Shown: positions 1-6,935 of the stretch, in pieces | Numbering within the stretch: position 1 is the stretch's first letter | Layout: every line of letters begins with the position of its first letter | NCBI GenBank assembly: GCA_018500075.1 | Contig: JAHBAN010000064.1 | Span: 1-14,177, forward strand | DNA: 14,177 nt | Source of the DNA: Flavobacteriia bacterium | GTDB taxonomy: Bacteria; Bacteroidota; Bacteroidia; Flavobacteriales; Flavobacteriaceae | Direction: 5' to 3' | Translations under genes and position numbers: made by a program | The notes under the pieces: generated by a model | The model's database searches: none | Seen by the model: the letters and a program-made list of their open reading frames with translations, nothing else | What the model was told of the DNA's origin: nothing

Positions 1-2
1 AT

Positions 3-983
3 TGCTATATCGAACGCCCCAACTTTGGCCGCGACTTCGGGAGCTACAAGACGGGCTTTTTGCACATCTTTAAAAACAACTGGCAGGAGAGCTGCCCGCG
101 CCTGCTTATGATCAACGACAGTGTTTTCTTTTCTGCCGAGCGTATGCCGAAGTTTCTGAACGATATGATGACATCCGAAATTGAGGTGCTCGGCTCGACC
201 GAGAATTACGAGATAGAATATCACCTCGGGTCGTTTTGCATTGCGATGTCGCAGTCTGTTTTGAAAAAACCGATATTCCAGAAATATTGGAAAAACTATC
301 GTTTAACCGATGTGCGCCCCCGCGTGATCAAACGCGGCGAAATGAAGCTGTCAAAAACACTGAAAAAATGTATTTCGTCACCAACCCAATTTCGTGCACT
401 TTATTGCTCTTCGTTTTTTCTGAGGAAGTTAAATGAGGATCCTGCACTCTTGAACTTTGTTGTTAGCAATAGCCGAACGTCTGATTTGACAGATTGGGAG
501 CGCTTCAGCGCCAATTCTCTTGTTGAATTTTTACACGAACGCTTCTTGTATCCTGTCAATATGGTGGATTCATCATCAAACACTGATTTTCAAGTTAATG
601 TTGAACTTGAAGCGGTTAACGAAGAGCACGTCATTCATGACGTAATAACTTTGAAAAAGTATATTTTCCGTCACGTTAAGAGTGATGAATATACGAACTC
701 GAACATTTTTGACGACAGTATTGTTTCTGTAATGGCCCAGGTGTTTATGAACGGAAGCCAGATTCATCAAAACGCAAGTTCGTTGCTCTATCTTGGTCTG
801 CCAATTGTTAAGCTTGATGGTATGTATCGTGGAATGTTTAACGTCTATGACATACAACGGATTTCACGTTTATTGGAAACTGTTGAAGCAGATCAATTAC
901 AACAAATCCTGATGGAACGCCCGTTTGGCGGAAGCACATTGATCGGGTGGAGGAAAGCAGCATTTATGAGTGGTTTGATTTGA
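3..983 (+). CDS. RgpF-like (rhamnan synthesis F family) glycosyltransferase, 5'-truncated
   Basis: The reading frame is open to the left edge of the window (first whole codon at base 3), so the N-terminus is missing and about 326 residues are visible. The visible start carries NFGRDFGSYKTGF followed by RLLMINDSVFF. This is the GRDFG...NDSV pair typical of rhamnan synthesis protein F (RgpF) type glycosyltransferases. Further on comes EYHLGSFCIAMSQSVL, resembling the family's yHlqSyf segment, and a C-terminal GLPIVKLDGMYRGM stretch resembling the family's GlP-hhK element. It should be a cytoplasmic transferase adding a sugar during capsule or O-chain synthesis; donor and acceptor cannot be told. 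Its last 37 bases overlap the start of the sulfotransferase gene, which suggests co-translation. From about base 360 the gene is clearly AT-rich (22 of 60 bases are G or C in 601-660), unlike the rest of the window, which suggests acquisition by transfer. The family call is from motif memory; the truncation is seen directly. Confidence 0.72.
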   Translation, partial: CYIERPNFGRDFGSYKTGFLHIFKNNWQESCPRLLMINDSVFFSAERMPKFLNDMMTSEIEVLGSTENYEIEYHLGSFCIAMSQSVLKKPIFQKYWKNYRLTDVRPRVIKRGEMKLSKTLKKCISSPTQFRALYCSSFFLRKLNEDPALLNFVVSNSRTSDLTDWERFSANSLVEFLHERFLYPVNMVDSSSNTDFQVNVELEAVNEEHVIHDVITLKKYIFRHVKSDEYTNSNIFDDSIVSVMAQVFMNGSQIHQNASSLLYLGLPIVKLDGMYRGMFNVYDIQRISRLLETVEADQLQQILMERPFGGSTLIGWRKAAFMSGLI

Positions 984-1789
984 CGGAGAAAGCATCCGCG
1001 CCCCTGATCGTTTTTATTCACGTGCCCAAAACAACAGGGTCGACCGTAAATGCCTATCTCAAACGCTCGGGTGCTCGCGGCGCATCCCATGTTGAAGCCT
1101 GGATTGATGACAGCACGATAACGGCTGCAAAGCTCTTGGAGCTAGACTGGGTTTCTGGTCATGTGCCCTTTTCCAAGATGCTTGCTCGCATTCGCGCACA
1201 GTCGTCGCGTCCGGTTCTCCCGTTTACGCTTCTGCGAGACCCCATCAAGCAATTGATCTCTCATTATAATTGGTTGATCGAAATTTATCATCGTCGCGGC
1301 CGCTTTTACGAAGGGCACCCTGACCACATAAAAGAGATATCTGAGTCCATCCGTAAGTCAGACAACACCAGCCCCTCTCAAGTCATCACTCAGCTCAAGG
1401 CTTTTTCAAGGCTGTTTTTGAACCAGCAATCGCGAATTGTATTGAGTTCACATTCCAAGACCTTAACCAATGCCGAGTTTACGGAGGGCTTGAAAGCTTA
1501 TGAGATGGTTGCGACAGAGGGTCAATTCTCTCATCTGATATATCAGATGACAGGGCGGGCCGAGAACGGTCGAATTCGGAAAAATGTCAGCAAGTATCAT
1601 TTCGACCCCTCCGTCTTTGAAAGCGCAGAACTCCGTGCGTTTCTGGCAGAAAACCATGCGGCGGATATCGCGTTGTATCGCTATGTCGTTGAGCGCAACA
1701 AAGAGCTGTATCCGATGACCAATACCCTGCAGCGGACAAGCTGGTTGAGGGCGGGATGGCATCGAGCGGGAAACAGGGGCGCTATCTGA
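947..1789 (+). CDS. sulfotransferase family 2-like protein (PAPS-dependent)
   Basis: It probably transfers sulfate from PAPS to a sugar hydroxyl; the capsule context suggests polysaccharide sulfation. Counting from GTG 947 (280 residues), the 5'-phosphosulfate-binding loop is HVPKTTGST at 25-33 (canonical form hPKTgGTs). GHVPFS follows at 71-76, and the 3'-phosphate-binding motif is LRDPIKQLISHY at 96-107 with the usual Ser. No signal peptide or membrane segment is visible, so it should act in the cytoplasm before export. The start is uncertain. GTG 947 lacks a good ribosome site, while a strong GGAGGAAA at 949-956 is followed only by an in-frame ATT (962) and, further on, TTG (980). The ATG at 966 is in the upstream gene's frame and hits a stop after five codons. 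The gene overlaps the preceding glycosyltransferase and converges with the minus-strand gene ending at 1821. The family assignment is firm; the substrate is inferred. Confidence 0.8.
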   Translation: MEESSIYEWFDLTEKASAPLIVFIHVPKTTGSTVNAYLKRSGARGASHVEAWIDDSTITAAKLLELDWVSGHVPFSKMLARIRAQSSRPVLPFTLLRDPIKQLISHYNWLIEIYHRRGRFYEGHPDHIKEISESIRKSDNTSPSQVITQLKAFSRLFLNQQSRIVLSSHSKTLTNAEFTEGLKAYEMVATEGQFSHLIYQMTGRAENGRIRKNVSKYHFDPSVFESAELRAFLAENHAADIALYRYVVERNKELYPMTNTLQRTSWLRAGWHRAGNRGAI

Positions 1790-1820
1790 AACGGATTATC
1801 CGAAGGTGCCCACATCCGGC

Positions 1821-3638
1821 TCAACGGTTATGCGTTTCTATGACGCTGCGCAAGAGCAGCAAGATCGTATCAGGATCAATGCTGTAGCTGATAAAGTCTG
1901 CGCGCTTATCGGCATCTGCCAGAGCATCTTCTGTGAGAGCGGCTGGCACGGTTACGGCTCGGTAGTGTATGTGCTGGTGTTTTGGGAGCTTTGTGTTGAG
2001 GTGTAATACGCCCGGCCGGCTTGCAAAACGGGAAATATGCATTGATCCCGTTGCATAATTGGCAACGAAGGCATCACAACTCGCCCCGATCGCGACTTTC
2101 TCCAGTGAAGACTTGCCGATTACCGAGCTGGCTTTCACAGGGTGTTTCATCTGCGATATGATCCTTGAGACGATAGATTGGTCAGTCTCGATCTCTCGTG
2201 CATCCGCTCCGTTTGGATCAATTGGACTGGTCCAGCCATCAAAGACAACTTCCAGATCAGGCCATTCCTCAAGCAGGGTGTCGAGTATATAGGCTGTGCC
2301 CTCTTCCTGCTCTAGCCAGCTTCGTTTTTGCCCTATAATGCCCCACCATAATTTGAGGTGCCTTGCGGTTTTTTTGGTCTCCGGCTGCGGGTGTTTTTCC
2401 AATGCCGTTGCGCGCACGCGCTTGTTGACTTTTTCATTCAAGTCTTGATCTAGGCGCGAGTATGGAAGGCCAAGATGGCAATGGAACTCGCCATGGCTCA
2501 AGACCCTTTGTCTCAATGCCTTCGGCTCTGCTGTCTCAAGGGCTGGCGGGTCGTTAAACGCATCTGGCAGATTGATAAAAAACGAACCTGCGGAGCAGTA
2601 GATTTTGGGTATGCTGCCCAGCAGATTTGCCTCATCCAGAAGCTCGAAAGCGGGAACAATATCATAGAAGAAATGATAGGGGCGACCAAAGCCCGAGATG
2701 CCGCCGCCAAAGACTCTCTTTGAAGGGATTGCGCGGCGCTTCTGAGCCGCAACCCAATGTAAGCCCTCGGCAATGGCCCGAAGAGTTGCTGGCTCTGGAA
2801 TATGCTGAATAAGAAGGGCTATCTCGCGTTTGGGAAAGAACACGGCGTCGGCAAACGTCACGTGTTGAAATATGATGAACGGCTCGCAGGGGCCGGAAAA
2901 AAAGAGAAGGTTCGTGCGCTGGTCAATATCAACACTGAAAGACGAACGGGCCTGCCCCTCGCAAAACGGATGGGGCACAGCGATGTGCCCTTCCTGCGTT
3001 GCTGTCTGTATCCAGTCCAACAGCGAGTTCGGGTTGGTCAGGGCGTTTTTGAAAGCACTAAAGAAAACACGCTCAGACGGCGATATGCTGCTCTGTAGTG
3101 CGGCAAAATTGGTGAAGGCAATCCCATTGGCCAAAATGGCATCAAGTTGGGGCACTGATCGCTTTTTGAGGTGTTTGGCCAGCCTGTGATCAAGCTGCCC
3201 CTGGCCTTCGCAGGCCTGAACCAGCGCCTCAATCGCGCGGTTATATGTTTCTATGGTGACGCTATCTGGCTCTGCCTTGCAACGAATAGTGCGCCAGAGT
3301 GTTTTCTCGCCTTTGGTCACAATATAAAGCTGGCCCTCCTGGAAGCTTGGTACACTCATCCGAAAGCCACAGCACAGGCGGGCGTCGCTGTCTTTCTTCA
3401 ACACCGCCGAGATCACATCTGGGCGATCGGTGTTCAGCTCTAGGGTGTGATCTCCCTGATCCGTCTCAAGGCGCAACTGGAGCGGCGCGCCGTCTTCCTT
3501 TGCGCGCAAGACCCAACCGGCAAACATGATATTTTTCTCAAGCTGCAGGTCCCCGTCGCGCGGAAAGTCCAGAACGCCGGCCTGCACCTCCCCTGTCGTG
3601 AAGGGCGACTCATGGGTTTGGATATGTGTTGTTTTCAT
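1821..3638 (-). CDS. two-part capsule glycosyltransferase-like protein (GT61-like region)
   Basis: A 605-residue protein starting at ATG (complement of 3636-3638). Residues about 35-110 (AGWVLRAKEDG...RPDV...CGFRMSVP) look like the small beta-rich domain with GWV and RPDV...GF signatures that precedes many polysaccharide glycosyltransferases and sulfotransferases. The middle and C-terminal part has RPYHFFYDIVPAFELL at 319-334, similar to the xYHhhhdhlP segment of GT61/DUF563 glycosyltransferases. It also has KLWWGIIGQKRSW at 429-441 and a C-terminal stretch, GASCDAFVANYATGSMH at 518-534, reminiscent of nucleotide-sugar-binding C-terminal lobes. No signal peptide or membrane helix is visible. 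It lies downstream of kpsM on the same strand, 169 bases away, and converges with the sulfotransferase gene. It may have its own promoter (a TATACA box reads on the minus strand at 3681-3686, without a good -35). The role as a transferase is inferred from weak motif resemblance; the exact family is unsure. Confidence 0.55.
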   Translation of the reverse strand: MKTTHIQTHESPFTTGEVQAGVLDFPRDGDLQLEKNIMFAGWVLRAKEDGAPLQLRLETDQGDHTLELNTDRPDVISAVLKKDSDARLCCGFRMSVPSFQEGQLYIVTKGEKTLWRTIRCKAEPDSVTIETYNRAIEALVQACEGQGQLDHRLAKHLKKRSVPQLDAILANGIAFTNFAALQSSISPSERVFFSAFKNALTNPNSLLDWIQTATQEGHIAVPHPFCEGQARSSFSVDIDQRTNLLFFSGPCEPFIIFQHVTFADAVFFPKREIALLIQHIPEPATLRAIAEGLHWVAAQKRRAIPSKRVFGGGISGFGRPYHFFYDIVPAFELLDEANLLGSIPKIYCSAGSFFINLPDAFNDPPALETAEPKALRQRVLSHGEFHCHLGLPYSRLDQDLNEKVNKRVRATALEKHPQPETKKTARHLKLWWGIIGQKRSWLEQEEGTAYILDTLLEEWPDLEVVFDGWTSPIDPNGADAREIETDQSIVSRIISQMKHPVKASSVIGKSSLEKVAIGASCDAFVANYATGSMHISRFASRPGVLHLNTKLPKHQHIHYRAVTVPAALTEDALADADKRADFISYSIDPDTILLLLRSVIETHNR

Positions 3639-3732
3639 CTTCAGGCAACTCTTACTTGGGCAACTCGGTGATCAGAAACTTGTATAAAACAAACGAAGAA
3701 AATGCACGACAAACAAGAGAGTTTCAGTCCTA

Positions 3733-3797
3733 TGCCTGTCTTGGCAGGCAAAGTCTCAAGCCCGCCGTGTCCCCCCAGATCGGGATGGGCGCTGGGG
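3733..3797 (-). terminator. two hairpins between kpsM and the downstream glycosyltransferase gene
   Basis: Just after the kpsM stop, the minus strand can form a 6-bp stem of CCCCAG with CTGGGG (bases 3773-3778 and 3792-3797, 13-nt loop). A second 6-bp stem follows, TGCCTG with CAGGCA (3733-3738 and 3745-3750, 6-nt loop). Neither is followed by a T-run, so they are not classical intrinsic terminators. They could be attenuators, Rho-related structures or mRNA-end stabilisers separating expression of kpsETM from the last gene. Confidence 0.3.
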
Positions 3798-3807
3798 TGC
3801 GTTGTGT

Positions 3808-4626
3808 TCAGCCCTCCAACAGGTTTTGATGATTGCGCCACAGCAGCAAAATGCCCAGAGCCATCAGCGCGAGCGAGAGGACGAATGGGAAAACCGCCGA
3901 CAAATACGCCCCTTCGTAGGAGGGGGCATACATTCCCTTGCGCAAAAATCCGACAACATGGATCAGCGGGTTCCACCACAGGATATCCTGAGCCATTTCG
4001 GGCATGGCGTCATAGGGGATAAACATCCCCGATATAAAGATCAGAGGCCGTGTCAGGATCTGCCATATCCGCTCCCAAACCGGAAACGTCATCATCACAT
4101 AGCAATTTATGCAGCCAACGCCAAAGCCCAGCACCCCGCCCATAAGATAGGCCAGAGCGATCTGCGTATAGTCGGGGCTGATCTTGAGGTTCAGCACGAC
4201 GAACATACCGAAGAACATGATATAGCCAACCAGCACATGGGTGAGCAGGTGCAAAAAGCCGCGTGCAATCAGCGCGTCTATGAAAGTCACTGCCGGATAT
4301 CTTAACAAACTGCGGGAATAGTTTAGCGAGGTTGCGGTTTTGTTTGCGATGTCGTTGAACAACATGAATGGCAGATAGCCTGTCGCATAAAACAGCGGAA
4401 AGCTGTCTCCCAGCGGAGGAGAGCGCATGACAAAGGAGAAGATGGTGGTCAGGACTGTCAGCGCGAGCACAGGCTCGATGATGGCCCAAGCATAGCCGCC
4501 GGGCGAGCGCCCGTAGCTTGTCGACATCTCGCGCATGATCAAGGCAAAAACAGTGCGTCCGGTGCGGAATTTGCGTGCGCGCAGCCCGTCTTGTTCGAGC
4601 AAATCGTTTTCTGAAGGGGAGCTCAT
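3808..4626 (-). CDS. kpsM: capsule polysaccharide ABC transporter permease KpsM
   Basis: Integral inner-membrane permease of the ABC-2 family that, with KpsT, moves the finished capsule polysaccharide across the inner membrane. At 272 residues it is slightly longer than the roughly 258 of E. coli KpsM. A cytoplasmic N-terminus leads to the amphipathic stretch REMSTSYGRSPGGYAWAIIEP (about 32-52), which is typical of the family. About six hydrophobic helices follow, near 50-68, 76-96, 120-148, 155-180, 190-205 and 240-262, and the C-terminus is LLLWRNHQNLLEG. The family's FISGMFIP...WWNPLIHVV segment is present at about 197-225. Its ATG overlaps the kpsT stop in an ATGA, the mark of translational coupling. 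Transcribed as kpsE-kpsT-kpsM. Confidence 0.92.
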   Translation of the reverse strand: MSSPSENDLLEQDGLRARKFRTGRTVFALIMREMSTSYGRSPGGYAWAIIEPVLALTVLTTIFSFVMRSPPLGDSFPLFYATGYLPFMLFNDIANKTATSLNYSRSLLRYPAVTFIDALIARGFLHLLTHVLVGYIMFFGMFVVLNLKISPDYTQIALAYLMGGVLGFGVGCINCYVMMTFPVWERIWQILTRPLIFISGMFIPYDAMPEMAQDILWWNPLIHVVGFLRKGMYAPSYEGAYLSAVFPFVLSLALMALGILLLWRNHQNLLEG

Positions 4627-5279
4627 CGCTTCATATTCTCCATGTGATGGGAGATTGCATCTTCGACATTGTCATAGAGTGTCAGCGATCCGTTTTCGAG
4701 AACTGCGGCCTTGCTGCACATCTGGCGGATAACCCCCATCGAATGCGACACAACAATGGCACCGGAGGCGCCAATCCGCCGCTGGAACACATCGTTGGCT
4801 TTGACTTTGAACCGTTCGTCGCCGACGCTTGTGACTTCGTCAACGAGGTATGTATCAAAGCGGATTCCCATCGAAACGCCAAACGCGAGCCGCGATCTCA
4901 TGCCTGAAGAGTAGGTTCGAAACGGCATATGATAATGTTGGCCAAGCTCTGCGAACTCTTCCACAAAATCGCTGAGCATATCGGTGTCCACGCCATAGAC
5001 CCGCGAGATAAACCGCACGTTCTGCGCGCCTGTTAGCTCGCCATGAAAAGACCCGGCAAAGCCGACCGGCCATGAGATTGTCCCGTCACTCCAGATCCGC
5101 CCCTGTGTCGGCTTCTGGTTGCCGGCAATGAGGTTCATCAAGGTCGACTTCCCCGCGCCATTGCGCCCCAGCAGGGCAACAGACACCCCTGTCGGAAAAA
5201 CAGCATTGATCCCGCGGGCAACAGTCTTTTCCTCGCCGCGCGTCCGATAGGTTTTCCAGACGTTTTCACACACAATCAT
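4623..5279 (-). CDS. kpsT: capsule polysaccharide ABC transporter ATPase KpsT
   Basis: ATP-binding subunit that powers KpsM. At 218 residues it is the usual short length for KpsT, with no C-terminal carbohydrate-binding extension of the Wzt type. Walker A is GRNGAGKST at 38-46, the signature loop is YSSGMRSRLAFG, and Walker B is TYLVDEVTSVGD with the catalytic Glu; the H-loop is VVSHS. The VDEVTSVGD variant is typical of capsule and O-antigen exporters. There is no clear ribosome-binding site before the ATG, which lies three bases after the kpsE stop. Translation is therefore probably coupled to kpsE, and kpsM is coupled in turn through an ATGA overlap. Confidence 0.94.
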   Translation of the reverse strand: MIVCENVWKTYRTRGEEKTVARGINAVFPTGVSVALLGRNGAGKSTLMNLIAGNQKPTQGRIWSDGTISWPVGFAGSFHGELTGAQNVRFISRVYGVDTDMLSDFVEEFAELGQHYHMPFRTYSSGMRSRLAFGVSMGIRFDTYLVDEVTSVGDERFKVKANDVFQRRIGASGAIVVSHSMGVIRQMCSKAAVLENGSLTLYDNVEDAISHHMENMKR

Positions 5280-5282
5280 GGC

Positions 5283-6416
5283 TCACCGGCGGTCCCGGAT
5301 GCTGTAATAAATCAAAAGACCAACCGACCAGAGCAACGTCACAAACAAAACCACAATAAAGAGTTTTATCGGGCGCTGCGGATAGGTGCTCTTCTCGGCG
5401 ATGGTCGGCTTCACATGGGCAACGAGATAGCGGGCCTTCCGTTTGGCTTCTGCCAATGACGCATTATAAGCCAGCAGCGACGAGCGATAGGCCTCCTCAG
5501 AGAACAGCAAATCGGAGGCCAATCTCTCATAAGTCGCAAACAGGGTGGCATAATCTGCCCCGCCAGGCCCTTGGCCGCCGTAACCGAACTTGTTTTTTTC
5601 GATATCAATCTGCGCCTGAAGCGCGTCAATCTTGCGGTTCACCTCGCTCACACGGGGGTCGTCCAGCCCGGAGGTCCGTGTGAGCAGGTCGCGCTGAATA
5701 AAGCTCTCGGCCTGCTGCACCTGTAGCTGTGTCAAAATCCGCATTTGCGCTTCAAGAGTAGCGTTCGGGTCAATGATCTGGGCTTCGAGGCGGAAACTGG
5801 TCATGGCTTTGCGCGCCGCCGCGAGGCGGTTTTCCGCGGTTTCAAGCTCGTCCCGGCTAAATCGGGTCGCATCCTCATGCGCCTCGTCTGACAGACGGTT
5901 GATCAGCTGCCGGTTTGCCTCATAGATTGCGAGGGTGATCCGGTTTGAGGCCACGGGGTCGTAACTGCGGACTGAAAGCGTGACGATCCCGTTCTCGGAC
6001 TGGGTGAGGACATGGCTGTTCCAATAGTCGAGCAAGTCTTCAAACTGCCCGGAGGGGTCAAAGGCAAACAGAAAATCACTCGGCCATTGCGCCGAAAAAA
6101 CGCGCCTCAAGTCTATGTCCTCCTCAAGAAGGCGCACCAGATCGCCACTGGCGATATATTGCGTGAGAATATCCACATCACTTGAGCTGCTCCCCGTGAT
6201 CGAGGACAGCCCGCCAAGCAAATCTGTAGCAGACTGCAGACTCTCGGTGCGGACAGAGAAAGACATACTCGAAATATACTGATCCCTTGCGAAGCCCCAG
6301 AGATAGACCGCCGACATCAGCATCGGCGCAATAACAATGACCAGAAAAGAGACAATGACCCGATAATGTCGGGGCTTCATCTGCGCGGGTCCAGCAATCT
6401 CCACAGTTTCATTCAT
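5283..6416 (-). CDS. kpsE: capsule export inner-membrane protein KpsE (polysaccharide co-polymerase family)
   Basis: Periplasmic-adaptor type protein linking the KpsMT transporter to the outer-membrane exit channel. At 377 residues it is close to E. coli KpsE (about 382). It has the family layout: a cytoplasmic N-terminus, a first membrane helix at about 20-42, a large periplasmic region with long heptad-like, coiled-coil-prone segments (about 165-335), a proline-rich YPQRP at 344-348, a second helix at about 352-371, and a short basic tail. RDQYISSMSFSVRTE just after helix 1 resembles the conserved Wzz/KpsE segment. It is the first gene of the kpsE-kpsT-kpsM unit; the upstream region carries a near-match to a CtrA box about 50 bases before the start. 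The outer-membrane partner (KpsD/OPX family) is not in this window. Confidence 0.88.
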   Translation of the reverse strand: MNETVEIAGPAQMKPRHYRVIVSFLVIVIAPMLMSAVYLWGFARDQYISSMSFSVRTESLQSATDLLGGLSSITGSSSSDVDILTQYIASGDLVRLLEEDIDLRRVFSAQWPSDFLFAFDPSGQFEDLLDYWNSHVLTQSENGIVTLSVRSYDPVASNRITLAIYEANRQLINRLSDEAHEDATRFSRDELETAENRLAAARKAMTSFRLEAQIIDPNATLEAQMRILTQLQVQQAESFIQRDLLTRTSGLDDPRVSEVNRKIDALQAQIDIEKNKFGYGGQGPGGADYATLFATYERLASDLLFSEEAYRSSLLAYNASLAEAKRKARYLVAHVKPTIAEKSTYPQRPIKLFIVVLFVTLLWSVGLLIYYSIRDRR

Positions 6417-6464
6417 GCCAACGGCCTTACCCTATACCTAAATTTACCTTCATACTCACGAACC

Positions 6465-6480
6465 GTTAAGAGCCACCTAA
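6465..6480 (-). promoter_or_regulatory. CtrA-box-like element upstream of kpsE
   Basis: On the minus strand the bases read TTAG-N7-TTAAC, one mismatch from the alphaproteobacterial CtrA consensus TTAA-N7-TTAA(C). The element sits about 50-65 bases before the kpsE start, a sensible place for an activator or repressor site. A site this short can occur by chance, so this is a lead only. Confidence 0.25.
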
Positions 6481-6710
6481 CCGCAAGTCACAAAACCCAT
6501 GTGATCTCTTTGCCTAAGACAAAACCGGGTTAGAGTAAACTGAATGTGGCGCTGCACCGCCTGCAAAATAAACGACAACTTTCTAGCGCCTCAAGTGCCA
6601 AGCTGGCCTTGGATTTCCGATGAATGCCCTCTGCTCCGTTGTTAAGGCCCCTTTAATGGATAGTGGTGTTGATAGTTTGAAATGAGGCCTCTATTGTCTC
6701 CAAGGAAATA

Positions 6711-6739
6711 AGGATTTTGGATTGTTGCCCGGAAATCCT
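6711..6739. repeat. 7-bp inverted repeat in the divergent promoter region
   Basis: AGGATTT at 6711-6717 is perfectly complementary to AAATCCT at 6733-6739, with a 15-base loop. It is mid-way in the kpsE/aldolase intergenic region. It could be an operator half-site pair or an mRNA hairpin in a leader; no T-run follows, so it is unlikely to be a terminator. Confidence 0.35.
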
Positions 6740-6935
6740 AAGGTGTGAGAGCAAAGAGTATAACTATGGAGGATGCCTTTTGATGCCCGCTGAAAAATAG
6801 CGCGAAAAGGCTCTCAATACCGATAGTCCCGCTCGAATGCTCTCAAGGTTTGGAGCGTAGATTACAGTCGGTTTTTAGCCGGTTTGGGCCTGTCTTGATG
6901 GGCCATTTTTACAAGTAAGTTAACGAGTATACAGT

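Larger units (their letters stand above)
6417..6935. promoter_or_regulatory. 519-base divergent intergenic region with repeats, no gene
   Basis: This AT-rich stretch lies between the divergently transcribed kpsE and aldolase genes and contains no credible coding region. It should hold both promoters, but no convincing -35/-10 pair stands out. Structures seen are: an inverted repeat AGGATTT (6711-6717) / AAATCCT (6733-6739) with a 15-nt loop; two direct copies of GCTCTCAA (6810-6817 and 6839-6846), with an inverted partial copy TGAGAGC at 6746-6752; and a TTAA-N7-CTAA element at 6466-6480. A TATACA at 6928-6933 is too close to the aldolase ATG (6936) to serve as its -10. The ribosome site of that gene is weak. 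Confidence 0.55.

Noticed and set aside
1790..1820. CGGA-TTA-TCCG near 1793-1803 as a bidirectional terminator between the convergent genes
   Set aside because: A stem of only four pairs with a three-base loop and no T-run; too weak to call.
3802..4305. Plus-strand open frame of 167 codons opposite kpsM
   Set aside because: The product is of low-complexity charged type without motifs and mirrors the third-position pattern of kpsM, which is well supported.
6928..6933. TATACA as the -10 box of the aldolase operon
   Set aside because: It ends two bases before the ATG, so transcription would begin inside the gene, and the catalytic motif at residue 13 excludes a later start.
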